A DNA stretch of 34,165 bases, from positions 1-34,165 of the forward strand of contig JAJZKU010000009.1 in NCBI GenBank assembly GCA_021850705.1, read 5' to 3'. The number at the start of each line of letters is the position of its first letter. Positions within the stretch are counted from its first letter, which is position 1. This document shows, piece by piece, positions 16,977 to 26,130 of the stretch. A program made the position numbers and the translations under genes. The notes under the pieces are model-generated. The model was not told the DNA's origin. It worked only from the letters and a program-made list of their open reading frames with translations, and ran no database searches. This stretch comes from Microcaldota archaeon. Its GTDB lineage: Archaea; Micrarchaeota; Micrarchaeia; Micrarchaeales; CABMGC01.

Positions 16977-17648
16977 TTATAGTATATTCTTCACTATCGT
17001 CTTCAGTATCATAAATCCATCGCTGAAGGTGCGAAGCTTCGCCTCTCCGGCCTCTCTTTTTTTCTCTGTGCTTGGTATCTCTATGACTTTGAGATCTGCC
17101 TTCATAGCATTTATGTTTATCTCGGTCTCTATCCCAAAGCCATTCTCCTTAAGGTTCAGTTTGTTTATTACATCCTTCCTGAAGCTTCTGTATCCATAGC
17201 ACATATCACTGTACTTCGAACCAAAGAAAAGATTTACGATGAAGACAAAGAATTTGTTCCCAACCACCCGTATTCCAGAGATATCCTCGCTGCCACCTCC
17301 GACCATGAAGCGCGATCCCATGCAGACATCATAGCCTATTCTTATGCTCTCAACAAGAAGGTTGAGCTCCTTGGGTTCGTTAGATAAATCAGCGTCCATC
17401 GAGACTATTATACTGCCTTTAGCGGATCTGAATCCCTTTCTCAAAGCTGAGCCCTTCCCCTTATTATCGTATATTACTCTTGCTCCTAGCTTCTTTGCTA
17501 TTCTTACTGTATTGTCTGAAGAGTGGCCGTCAACAACAAGTATCTCGCACCGTTTGCACCTGAGATTCTTCCTGATACCATGTATTACCTTTCCTATATT
17601 CTTCTCCTCGTTAAGAGTGGGTATCACTACAGAGACATAATCGTTCAC
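16977..17648 (-). CDS. family 2 glycosyltransferase (dolichyl-phosphate sugar synthase-like)
   Basis: VSVVIPTLNEEKNIGKVI, VDGHSSDNTV, VSMDADLSNEP, GSRFMVGG. Confidence 0.92.
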   Translation of the reverse strand: MNDYVSVVIPTLNEEKNIGKVIHGIRKNLRCKRCEILVVDGHSSDNTVRIAKKLGARVIYDNKGKGSALRKGFRSAKGSIIVSMDADLSNEPKELNLLVESIRIGYDVCMGSRFMVGGGSEDISGIRVVGNKFFVFIVNLFFGSKYSDMCYGYRSFRKDVINKLNLKENGFGIETEININAMKADLKVIEIPSTEKKREAGEAKLRTFSDGFMILKTIVKNIL

Positions 17649-18814
17649 TTCATTGCACCTGTTGAGAATATCTTTATAACATCGTTGTCCTTCAGGATAT
17701 AATCCTTTGGTATGCGAAGCTTTTTCTTTGCATCTATACCGTACTTCATGCCCTTTGCTATATCTGTATGTATCCTCTCTGCAAGCTGTAATGCTGTGGA
17801 ACCGCTGTCCATGAGCACTGCGTCAGGAAGAACATTTCCAAAGTGATCGGTGAACTTGTTTTCATCCTCTACAGGATATGCCACTATCTTATGCAGGACC
17901 TGGAAGACCACCTTAGACAGGATATCGTTTATTCCTGTCCCGTTATGCCTTTGCAGGTATTCGCTCATAATCTGTATGCCATGCTCCTGCTCCAGAGTGG
18001 GTTTTCCTATAATGTGTATGCTGCCTCCAGTATACCTTATGAGTCCTGCAGCTTCTGCTTTCTTTATTGCAAGTTCCATAGCTCCAGAGCACTCTATCAC
18101 CTCATAACCCCTGAGCCTGCTCCTCAACCACTCAAGCTTCTTTGTATCGGATTTGTCCATCTTGTTTGCAGCTATGACTATCGGCTTGCTATCCTCAAGA
18201 AACCTGGATGCGAACTTTGTACATTCGTCTGCGCTCCAGTTTATCTTATTCGATGTAAGGTACTCTGCAGAGATGGCATGCCTCACCTGTTCCTGGGTGG
18301 CCTTGAATCCTGAGAGAAGCATATGCAATCCATTTATTGCATCATCGTTCCTTGAAAGCTGCTGCATGTGCCTCGCTATTATTCCTGATACCCACTCGAC
18401 AAGCTCCTTCCTCACCATAATGACCTCTTCTGCCGGATCTGCCCACTCAACTCTCTCTCCGTGCATATCTGTCTCACCGCTGCAGTCAACAACCTGTATA
18501 AGCGCATCTGCTCCGGCAAGGTCATTCAGGAACTGGTTGCCCATCCCCTTTCCGAGATGGGCTCCCGGTACAAGGCCTGCAACATCTACTACATTTACAG
18601 GAATCTTCCGTATTCCATTGGTGCAGGTGGAGTTCCTCGGTCTGCACTTGACCCCGAGCTCTATCTCAACGCACTCCTTTGAAACATGCGCAACTCCCAG
18701 ATTCGGCTTTATCGTGGTAAATGCATAATCTGCTATATGCACCTCATTCATGGTCAGGGCTGAGAATATGGTCGACTTGCCCTTGTTCGGCGCTCCTATA
18801 AGCCCTATAAGCAT
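17645..18814 (-). CDS. Obg/YchF-like (Ygr210-type) GTPase with C-terminal TGS domain
   Basis: GAPNKGKSTIFSALT, DVAGLVPGAHLGKGMGNQFLNDL, ANKMD G4 motif (GTP-type rather than YchF ATP-type NxxE), C-terminal LRIPKDYILKDNDVIKI. Confidence 0.9.
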   Translation of the reverse strand: MLIGLIGAPNKGKSTIFSALTMNEVHIADYAFTTIKPNLGVAHVSKECVEIELGVKCRPRNSTCTNGIRKIPVNVVDVAGLVPGAHLGKGMGNQFLNDLAGADALIQVVDCSGETDMHGERVEWADPAEEVIMVRKELVEWVSGIIARHMQQLSRNDDAINGLHMLLSGFKATQEQVRHAISAEYLTSNKINWSADECTKFASRFLEDSKPIVIAANKMDKSDTKKLEWLRSRLRGYEVIECSGAMELAIKKAEAAGLIRYTGGSIHIIGKPTLEQEHGIQIMSEYLQRHNGTGINDILSKVVFQVLHKIVAYPVEDENKFTDHFGNVLPDAVLMDSGSTALQLAERIHTDIAKGMKYGIDAKKKLRIPKDYILKDNDVIKIFSTGAMK

Positions 18815-18904
18815 AAAATCATCAAAAAAGCAGTTATCTCAATTGCTAATGATACTATTAAAAAGCTACAAACATATTAAAAATATACATGAGATAAATA
18901 TTTC

Positions 18905-19201
18905 GTGGTAAAGATGCCTAAGGAGAGTCCTAGTGAAAAGAGAGTTGTAGTAGTAGATCCGAAGCTTATCATGGAGCGTATGCTGCATTATAGGGAGAGA
19001 CAGCATGCATGGCACGCCTTCAAGAAGATCTACTGGGGCATATATGCCTTTATAATAGGGGTTGCCCTAATATACTACAATGCGCTCGGACTTACGATAA
19101 ATATTTTCTTAGGGATAGCCGTATTGCTCTTCGCCGTGATGTTCATAATCTCAGGGCTTGTAGAATCGCTTCATCACAAACTTATGAAGAAGTACGGCTG
19201 A
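18905..19201 (+). CDS. small two-TM membrane protein
   Basis: 98 aa with two predicted TM helices; 25 nt upstream of secF. Start may be ATG at 18914. Confidence 0.7.
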   Translation: MVKMPKESPSEKRVVVVDPKLIMERMLHYRERQHAWHAFKKIYWGIYAFIIGVALIYYNALGLTINIFLGIAVLLFAVMFIISGLVESLHHKLMKKYG

Positions 19202-19225
19202 ACTATATCTTCGTTGCTGATTTAA

Positions 19226-20380
19226 ATGCAAATAAAGCTACCTAACATATACAACAACAAGAACGTCAAGTTCTTCATTCTGATACCGATAGCTATGATG
19301 CTGGTCTCAATCTATCTTTCACAGGGAATAGTCCTAGACTCATCACTCGGCGGAGGCATAAGCATGGTCATACAGACAAACACTACTCTCAGCGCTTCAC
19401 AGATAGCCTCTCTGGTAAGCTCAAGACTGAATACCCCCTCCCCTTCAATAGTAAAGAGCAGTGGGACGGTAGGCATAACCATAGCAGCAAATACCAGTCT
19501 ATCGAACGCTGAGAACTATCTGATAAATCTCTACTCTTACAACTCAAACTACACCTCATACTATGTCAATTACACCAACTACTCTATAGGCCTGCAGCAC
19601 AACCCTTCCAATGCCACTATCCGTGCGCTGCAGAACAAGACATCTGCTGCGCTTGCTTCTAATCTCAATGGCATGTCATCAAGCCTATCTTCAGAGCTGC
19701 AGGAACTCAAGCCGTTCATAGGTACAAAGAGCTACAACAGCTCCAACCCGAGCGAGATGCTGGCTGTTGCCCAATCTGCATACTCAAATGCAAGCAAAGT
19801 CTACCAGAATCAGGTAATAAACAAACTCCATGCTGTAATTCCATTCACCTCTTATTCATATGAGCAGGTATCTGCAATACAGGGCAAGTTCTTCCTAGGT
19901 ACTATAGAGCAGATAATAATAATCGCATTCATACTAATCTCGATAGTTGTACTGATAATATTCAGGAGCATAGTCCCGTCATTTGCAATAGTATTCGGCG
20001 CTGCAAACGACATAATAGTGGCACTCGGTGCAATGGCAATATTCAAGATACCCCTGGGAGTGACCAGCATAGCCGGACTTCTTATGCTTTTAGGTTATTC
20101 GATAGATACGGACGTGCTTGCAGGTATAAGGATACTTAAAAGGAGTGAGGGCACTCCGGAGGACCGGGCATACTCTGCATTTAAGACAGGAATGACTATG
20201 ACGAGTGCAGCAATAATCTCATTCGCAGTGCTCTTTGCAGTATCTTTGATAGCTTATGTACCAACTTATTACGAGATAGCGGGAGTCGTACTATTCGGAT
20301 TGATAGGAGATATATTCACAACATGGTTTGGTAATGCAGTAATGATACTGACATATGCAAAAAGGAAAAGGAGAATGTAA
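19226..20380 (+). CDS. secF: protein-export membrane protein SecF
   Basis: RND-type: GGGISMVIQTN; EQIIIIAFILISIVVLIIFRSIVPSFAIVFGAANDIIVALGAMAIFKIPLGVTSIAGLLMLLGYSIDTDVLAGIRILK. Confidence 0.88.
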   Translation: MQIKLPNIYNNKNVKFFILIPIAMMLVSIYLSQGIVLDSSLGGGISMVIQTNTTLSASQIASLVSSRLNTPSPSIVKSSGTVGITIAANTSLSNAENYLINLYSYNSNYTSYYVNYTNYSIGLQHNPSNATIRALQNKTSAALASNLNGMSSSLSSELQELKPFIGTKSYNSSNPSEMLAVAQSAYSNASKVYQNQVINKLHAVIPFTSYSYEQVSAIQGKFFLGTIEQIIIIAFILISIVVLIIFRSIVPSFAIVFGAANDIIVALGAMAIFKIPLGVTSIAGLLMLLGYSIDTDVLAGIRILKRSEGTPEDRAYSAFKTGMTMTSAAIISFAVLFAVSLIAYVPTYYEIAGVVLFGLIGDIFTTWFGNAVMILTYAKRKRRM

Positions 20381-21966
20381 TGGCAGCAAAAAAATATCTT
20401 AAGGATTTCAGGATACTCTCTCTGATAGCGATAGTAGTCATACTTGCAATATTTGATTATCACTACGGTCTCCATCTCGGGATAGAATTTGCGGGAGGAA
20501 CGCAAATACCGATAACGCTGCAGCATTCTGTGAATCCGGCAGAGATGGCAAACATAACGAGCATATTGCAGCAAAGATTGTCCACCTTCGGCTTGAAGGA
20601 GATACAGGTTACCGGCATAGGGGATTCACAGGTTCAGGTGGAGATACCCACTGTCTCTCCCTCGGAGATAAACGATACTATAAACATAATAAACTCCCAG
20701 GGAATCTTCCAGGGAGTAATAAACGGCAAAGAAGCCATAAATGGCTCATCAATACTCTCGGGAAGCGTAGGCGCCGCCCAGCCTATAGAATCAGGGGGAA
20801 ACGTCACATGGCAGGTAAACTTCTATATAACTACAAGTGCTGCTCAGAAATTTGCAAAGGTAGCGTTTGGACAGGCAAACAAGCCAATATACTTCTTCCT
20901 TGACAGGCCAACATCTGCCATAATGCTGCTCAACGCATCTACACTTCAGGGCAACCTCTCACTGTCACAGACATCGGAGCTAAGCGTGCTACAAAACACA
21001 CTGCTTCTTGACGGCAATTCCATACTTATAAAGACATACGCCCCTGGACAGAATTATTCTCCAGTATATGCTTTCCTTAATTCAAGCAGGGCAACCCATA
21101 ATTTGGTGCTGCTTGCATATAACACTCCAAATGCGATAGTGCAGGATGCGAACTCACTTAATTATACGCTATCATTCCATACTCCGCAGAACATCACTCC
21201 CACTATAGGCGCGGTCCAGGCAAATATAACCAGCACGGAGTACATAGTAAACACGTGGCCTGCAGTCGGTCTTCTGTCTGCCCCTATACTGAATCCGGGA
21301 GTTACAAACGGTAACATAAGCCAAGGTTATATCATATCAGGAGCAGCACCCAGCACCCTTCCATTTCCTGGAAAGGTAGCGTATGCAGAGAACCAGTCAA
21401 AGACCATAACGAGCATATTGCAGGGAGGTGCCCTTCCAGTACTTGTAATAGTTGGCACACCAACTGTAACTCCACCTACCATAGGCTCCCAGTTCGAGAG
21501 CGTGAGTCTTATAGCACTCATAATAGCAGTACTGGCGATAAGCGTAATAATAGTATTCAGATACAAACGTTTATTCCTCATAGCTCCGATACTCCTTACA
21601 ACATTTGCAGAATTATTCATAATACTTTCAATAATAGGGCTTGTTGGAACAATAGATCTTGCAGCAGTTGCAGGAATAATAGCGGTAATAGGTACGGGAG
21701 TGGACGCACAGATAATCATAACAGACGAACTTCTTGTGGCGCATGGATCTGACCCGCATATGATAAAGACAAGGCTTGGCGATGCATTCTATATAGTCTG
21801 GGCAGATGCTGGTCTTCTGGTGATAGCGATGCTGCCACTCTTCTTTTCAACATCTCTAATATCTGTAATAGGCTTCTCCGAATCGACCATAATAGGCGCG
21901 CTCCTTGGAGCGTTCCTGACAAGACCGACATACGGTTCCATAATATCCAAGCACTACTCAAAGTGA
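20380..21966 (+). CDS. secD: protein-export membrane protein SecD
   Basis: LGIEFAGGTQIPITLQ; GLKEIQVTGIGDSQVQVEIP; C-terminal TM block with AVIGTGVDAQIIITDEL. TAATG overlap with secF. Confidence 0.9.
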   Translation: MAAKKYLKDFRILSLIAIVVILAIFDYHYGLHLGIEFAGGTQIPITLQHSVNPAEMANITSILQQRLSTFGLKEIQVTGIGDSQVQVEIPTVSPSEINDTINIINSQGIFQGVINGKEAINGSSILSGSVGAAQPIESGGNVTWQVNFYITTSAAQKFAKVAFGQANKPIYFFLDRPTSAIMLLNASTLQGNLSLSQTSELSVLQNTLLLDGNSILIKTYAPGQNYSPVYAFLNSSRATHNLVLLAYNTPNAIVQDANSLNYTLSFHTPQNITPTIGAVQANITSTEYIVNTWPAVGLLSAPILNPGVTNGNISQGYIISGAAPSTLPFPGKVAYAENQSKTITSILQGGALPVLVIVGTPTVTPPTIGSQFESVSLIALIIAVLAISVIIVFRYKRLFLIAPILLTTFAELFIILSIIGLVGTIDLAAVAGIIAVIGTGVDAQIIITDELLVAHGSDPHMIKTRLGDAFYIVWADAGLLVIAMLPLFFSTSLISVIGFSESTIIGALLGAFLTRPTYGSIISKHYSK

Positions 21967-21970
21967 TAAG

Positions 21971-22606
21971 ATGCCCAGGTACTGCCCAACATGCAACAGG
22001 TCGGAGGCAGACGTTAAGTTCTATGGCAACTTCTGCGAGATATGTGCAGGAGAGAAACTCTCAGCAGAGCTCATAGACAAGGTAGAGATACAGAAGTGCA
22101 AAGAGTGCCAAAGGATAAGGGTTAAAGGAAGGTTCATAACTGAGAACAGGACCAATCTTGAAGAGGCTTTGCAGCAGAGCTTCAAGAAGAATCATGTGCA
22201 TCTTATCGATTATGATGCAAAGGAGGCAATAGTAAAGGTGTCTGTAGAAGGTCCGGAGGGCAAGCTTACGGTTGACAGGAAGATAAAGCTCAAATACGGC
22301 AAGACGCTATGCGACAGGTGCTACAAGGTAAAATGCGAATACTATGAAGCTGTATTGCAGTTAAGGGGGGACAAGAACAGGATAGAGAAAGTAGTAAGGC
22401 ACGTAAAGGCCCTCTTCGAGAGGAACAATGAGTTCATATCAAAGATGGAATCGAAGGATGGGGGCATAGATGTATATCTGAGCAGCAAGAGGCTTGCGAC
22501 GGAGTTTGTCGCATACTATAAACTGTATCCAAAGATGTCATATACTCTTGCAGGAGTCAAGAACGGCAAGAAGCAGTACAAGAACACCTACGCCATACAT
22601 CTATAA
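21971..22606 (+). CDS. NMD3-family protein
   Basis: Zinc-binding CPTCNRSEADVKFYGNFCEICAG and CKECQRIRVKGRF, CDRCYKVKCEYYEAVLQLRG. Confidence 0.88.
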   Translation: MPRYCPTCNRSEADVKFYGNFCEICAGEKLSAELIDKVEIQKCKECQRIRVKGRFITENRTNLEEALQQSFKKNHVHLIDYDAKEAIVKVSVEGPEGKLTVDRKIKLKYGKTLCDRCYKVKCEYYEAVLQLRGDKNRIEKVVRHVKALFERNNEFISKMESKDGGIDVYLSSKRLATEFVAYYKLYPKMSYTLAGVKNGKKQYKNTYAIHL

Positions 22607-22644
22607 TCAGATACGAATTATATCTTACTTCTAAGTAATTCCTA

Positions 22645-23244
22645 TCATATAATCCAAGGAATTATCTTCTTTTTATCTTTGGCGTATCTGGAATAGACTC
22701 TGGGAAATCTTCTGCTGAGTGCTCTTTCCTCAATCTTTATCCTGTACAGATAGACAGGCATCATAACTGCAAGCATGATAATGGCACCTATCCATGAACG
22801 CAGTATTATCGCATATCCAAACAACATTAACAATGCGCCTGTGTACGAAGGATGCCTGACAAACCTGTAAGGACCGCTAATTATAACGGCATGATCATCA
22901 TACAATCCCACTATCGGAGAGAAATACCTTCCAAGTACAAGGATTGCCCAGAATCTAAAGAGCATACCTGATAAAAAGATCGCTAGTCCCAAATAAGTGA
23001 ACCATGGACTAAGCAATGATATTTCATTTACGGATAAATAAATGACAATGACAAAGCAGCCCACACTACCTACAATTATCAACACAGTGGACCAAATATC
23101 CTCAAATACTATTCTTCCCTTGCTTCTTATGAACGGAGTAGTCCAGCTGAATATCATCTCGAAGAAGAACCACACGAGCCAGAGTATGTAGAAGATTAAA
23201 AATGCAAACAAGCTTGGAAACAGATCTATTATGCTAACTACCAC
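22645..23244 (-). CDS. isoprenylcysteine carboxyl methyltransferase-like membrane methyltransferase
   Basis: GPYRFVRHPSYTGALLMLFGYAI and C-terminal RIKIEERAL..RFPRVYSRYAK ICMT motifs. Confidence 0.85.
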   Translation of the reverse strand: MVVSIIDLFPSLFAFLIFYILWLVWFFFEMIFSWTTPFIRSKGRIVFEDIWSTVLIIVGSVGCFVIVIYLSVNEISLLSPWFTYLGLAIFLSGMLFRFWAILVLGRYFSPIVGLYDDHAVIISGPYRFVRHPSYTGALLMLFGYAIILRSWIGAIIMLAVMMPVYLYRIKIEERALSRRFPRVYSRYAKDKKKIIPWII

Positions 23245-23322
23245 AAAAATTCCCCAAAACGCAATATCTCCAATAGAAGAATAGTATATATTTAATAAAT
23301 ATGTTACTAAGATAAAACTAGT

Positions 23323-24465
23323 ATGCGACCTATACTCAGCCAGTTCAAGGATGAAGGCTTTGCCCTCCCTGATTATAAAAACAGCAACATGCAGATAATG
23401 AAAGAGATAGCCTATGGCAACAACAGACGGACAGGCGAGAAGGGCAAAAAGATATTTCTGCTTATAGACGGACTTGGATATAACTTACTTACAAAAGTCG
23501 TTCCAAATCTTCCTGGCTATCCTGAATTAAGCAGCTTATCCACAGTATTCCCATCAACAACTTCTGTAGTGCTGTCATCTATAGAGAGCGGGATGACTCC
23601 TTCAGAACATGGGATAATAGCATGGCAGGTATACGTGAAGGAGATAGGCGGAATAATATTGCCGTTTAAGGATTCACTGATATTATCAAAAAACTTCAGA
23701 CTGAGCAGTGCTGGAATAAGCACAGTACTTCCTGAACCTAGACTACTTACAAGAATCTCAGAGAAGAAAAAGACACTGCTTCAGTATCAGGAAGCCGTGA
23801 CAAGGCCGTATGACCACACTCTAAAGAATACCGAGATGCGTTATCACGCAAATCACCTGGACATGCTTGTAGGACTAAGAAGGGCCGTATTACAGGACAA
23901 TCATGATTTCATATACGCATATACTGACGTAATAGACCACGCACAGCACAGGTACGGTCCGTCTGCGGAAGAAGCAGCACATTCGGTAAAGGCATTCTTT
24001 AACGATTTCGAGAAGATACTGCTCCCTGCGCTGATAAGGAGCGATTACAATCTAGTGATAACTGCAGATCATGGGACTATAGACGCATCCACTAAGATAT
24101 CCGTAAACCATGATGATAAGATGATGGATTATCTCATAATGCCTCCTTATGGTGATCCGAGGATAAGGTACTTCCATGTTGAGAATGGGAAGGAGGACAG
24201 GTTCGAGCGCTATTTCAACAACAAATATGGCAAATACTCGATGCTGATCAGATCTGAAGATGCTATAAAGACAGGCATCTTCGGAAGCACTAATATAAAA
24301 GAGAGTATGAGAACCAGATTCGGAACACATATCGCAATCATGAAAGGGCATGGTACATTTGAATACAACTATCCTGTTGCATCGTCAAAGCACAAATGGC
24401 CGATGATCGGGCATCACTCTGGTATGTCTGAAGATGAGATGAGGGTCCCTCTCGTAGTCTACTGA
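23323..24465 (+). CDS. alkaline phosphatase superfamily (nucleotide pyrophosphatase/phosphodiesterase-like) protein
   Basis: LLIDGLGYNLL, FPSTTSVVLSSIESGMTPSEHGI, TDVIDHAQHRYGP, ITADHGTI metal/nucleophile motifs; TATA-like ATATATTTAATAAATA just upstream. Confidence 0.88.
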   Translation: MRPILSQFKDEGFALPDYKNSNMQIMKEIAYGNNRRTGEKGKKIFLLIDGLGYNLLTKVVPNLPGYPELSSLSTVFPSTTSVVLSSIESGMTPSEHGIIAWQVYVKEIGGIILPFKDSLILSKNFRLSSAGISTVLPEPRLLTRISEKKKTLLQYQEAVTRPYDHTLKNTEMRYHANHLDMLVGLRRAVLQDNHDFIYAYTDVIDHAQHRYGPSAEEAAHSVKAFFNDFEKILLPALIRSDYNLVITADHGTIDASTKISVNHDDKMMDYLIMPPYGDPRIRYFHVENGKEDRFERYFNNKYGKYSMLIRSEDAIKTGIFGSTNIKESMRTRFGTHIAIMKGHGTFEYNYPVASSKHKWPMIGHHSGMSEDEMRVPLVVY

Positions 24466-25107
24466 TCACTTTCTACCTTCCCATTCATCCATAAACCTGT
24501 CAAGATACTCGCAGATAAACCTGTCTCTCTCCGCAGCGATGCGTTTTCCTTCTCTAGTATGCATTCTATCCTTAAGTAGCAGGAGTTTCTCATAGAAATG
24601 GTTAACCGAAGTCCCTTCGGATGACTTATATGCGGCAAACGTCTTGTGCATGACAGGTTTTATTTCAGGATCATATATCTGCCTGCCTTTGTAGCCGCCA
24701 TATGCAAAACATCTTGCTATCCCTATAGCTCCTATAGCATCTATTCTATCTGCATCCTGCACTATTCTGCCCTCAAGCGTCTTCATTTTGTCCTTTACTC
24801 CAGAACCTTTGAATGATACATTACCAACTATATAACATACCTTATCTACTATCTCAGGATCAGTATCTATACTTTCAAGCCAATCTCTCGCAGCTTTCTC
24901 TCCTGCCTTCATATCTCCATTGCTGAACTTCCAGTCCTTTATATCATGCAGTAGTGCTCCAAGTTCTACAACTTCCATATCGGCATTCTTCTCAGTCTCG
25001 GCTATCCTCTTTGCAATATTCCATACTCTATAGACATGCCACCAGTCATGCCCCGTACCTTCCCCATACATGGTTTTCTTCACATGCACTGCAGTCCGTT
25101 TGATCAT
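24466..25107 (-). CDS. HD domain phosphohydrolase
   Basis: GHDWWHVYRVWNIA, LGALLHDIKDWKF, VQDADRIDAIGAIGIARCF. Confidence 0.92.
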   Translation of the reverse strand: MIKRTAVHVKKTMYGEGTGHDWWHVYRVWNIAKRIAETEKNADMEVVELGALLHDIKDWKFSNGDMKAGEKAARDWLESIDTDPEIVDKVCYIVGNVSFKGSGVKDKMKTLEGRIVQDADRIDAIGAIGIARCFAYGGYKGRQIYDPEIKPVMHKTFAAYKSSEGTSVNHFYEKLLLLKDRMHTREGKRIAAERDRFICEYLDRFMDEWEGRK

Positions 25108-25186
25108 TTTATCAACCTATCAAAACATTTATTCTGCAGATGGATTTATGCGTTGCCATGCACAGAATGCATTTCATCGGATGCGT

Positions 25187-25981
25187 CTATGAATAATGGG
25201 CGTTAACATCATAAACGAAGTTATAACTTCCGAATGAGAAAACTACGCTGGCTCCGTTCTGTGTTTTTGCATAGCCCTTGATATACAATGGGATATTGTA
25301 CTGCGCAGAAAGGCACCCTGAGAAGTTCAGGAATGCAGGTACATATCCCGGTTCTCCTACCAAGGTTCCATTGACCATCAATGTAGCTGTACCGTTTATA
25401 TTATAACACGGCTGCCCATTATACGAGTTCAGACCGAACGATTTTATTGATACGTTATCAAGCGTCTGAAGTTCAGCTATCTGATCCGTGACGTTCAGGA
25501 ACGGCTTATATGGCTTTGCCCATACGCAGTTTGGCCCATTAAACTGTCTGTTCTGATTGTAATATAATGTACATATCATTCCAGGCTGAGTGAGATTTGT
25601 CAACGTTGCATTAATCACGACAAAGCTACCATTGTAATTGTGCAGTATACTAAGTAATAGATAAGTAACATTGCCATGCTTGTTATAGCTAAACACGACT
25701 TTCGGATCTGAGTTATTAACAGTTATGCTGCCATTATAATCAATACTAGCAGCCTTTGCAGAATTAAGCTTAGAAAGCATTATTGATGCAAGTGTTCCTG
25801 CACTGCGATTTTTGGCAGTAAGGATTGCATATGGGAGCGACCCGTACGTAAAGGCAACATATCCAAGTATAAGCACTACAATAAGCAAAATAACAAGTCC
25901 TACATGCCTGTTCTTTTTATTCCCCTTCTTATTATCTACCTTTTCTTTCTGCTGCGTCGCGGCCTTGTTTTGCTGTGCCAT
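25187..25981 (-). CDS. single-TM exported hypothetical protein rich in N-glycosylation sequons
   Basis: Q/K-rich N-terminus, TM HVGLVILLIVVLILGYVAFTYG, then ectodomain with many N-x-S/T. ATG at 25981 preferred. Confidence 0.7.
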   Translation of the reverse strand: MAQQNKAATQQKEKVDNKKGNKKNRHVGLVILLIVVLILGYVAFTYGSLPYAILTAKNRSAGTLASIMLSKLNSAKAASIDYNGSITVNNSDPKVVFSYNKHGNVTYLLLSILHNYNGSFVVINATLTNLTQPGMICTLYYNQNRQFNGPNCVWAKPYKPFLNVTDQIAELQTLDNVSIKSFGLNSYNGQPCYNINGTATLMVNGTLVGEPGYVPAFLNFSGCLSAQYNIPLYIKGYAKTQNGASVVFSFGSYNFVYDVNAHYS

Positions 25982-26059
25982 ATGTATCCAGATATAAAGA
26001 ACCGCTAACATTTATAAATAGCAGTCTAGGGGACAGATGCCTTGTAGCTGATGATGGTA

Positions 26060-26130
26060 TGGGGGTAAGGAGAATTGAACTCCTGCTTACGCAGTGTAAA
26101 TGCGTCGTACTACCACTAGACAATACCCCC
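26060..26130 (-). tRNA. tRNA-Val (anticodon TAC)
   Basis: Reverse complement GGGGGTA...ACGCA-TTTACAC-TGCGT...AGGAG-TTCAATT-CTCCT-TACCCCC-A; all stems pair. Confidence 0.95.

Noticed and set aside
18153-18728. 191-aa plus-strand ORF opposite the Obg-family GTPase
   Set aside because: Antisense to a strongly supported GTPase; Ser/Cys/Pro-rich shadow composition.
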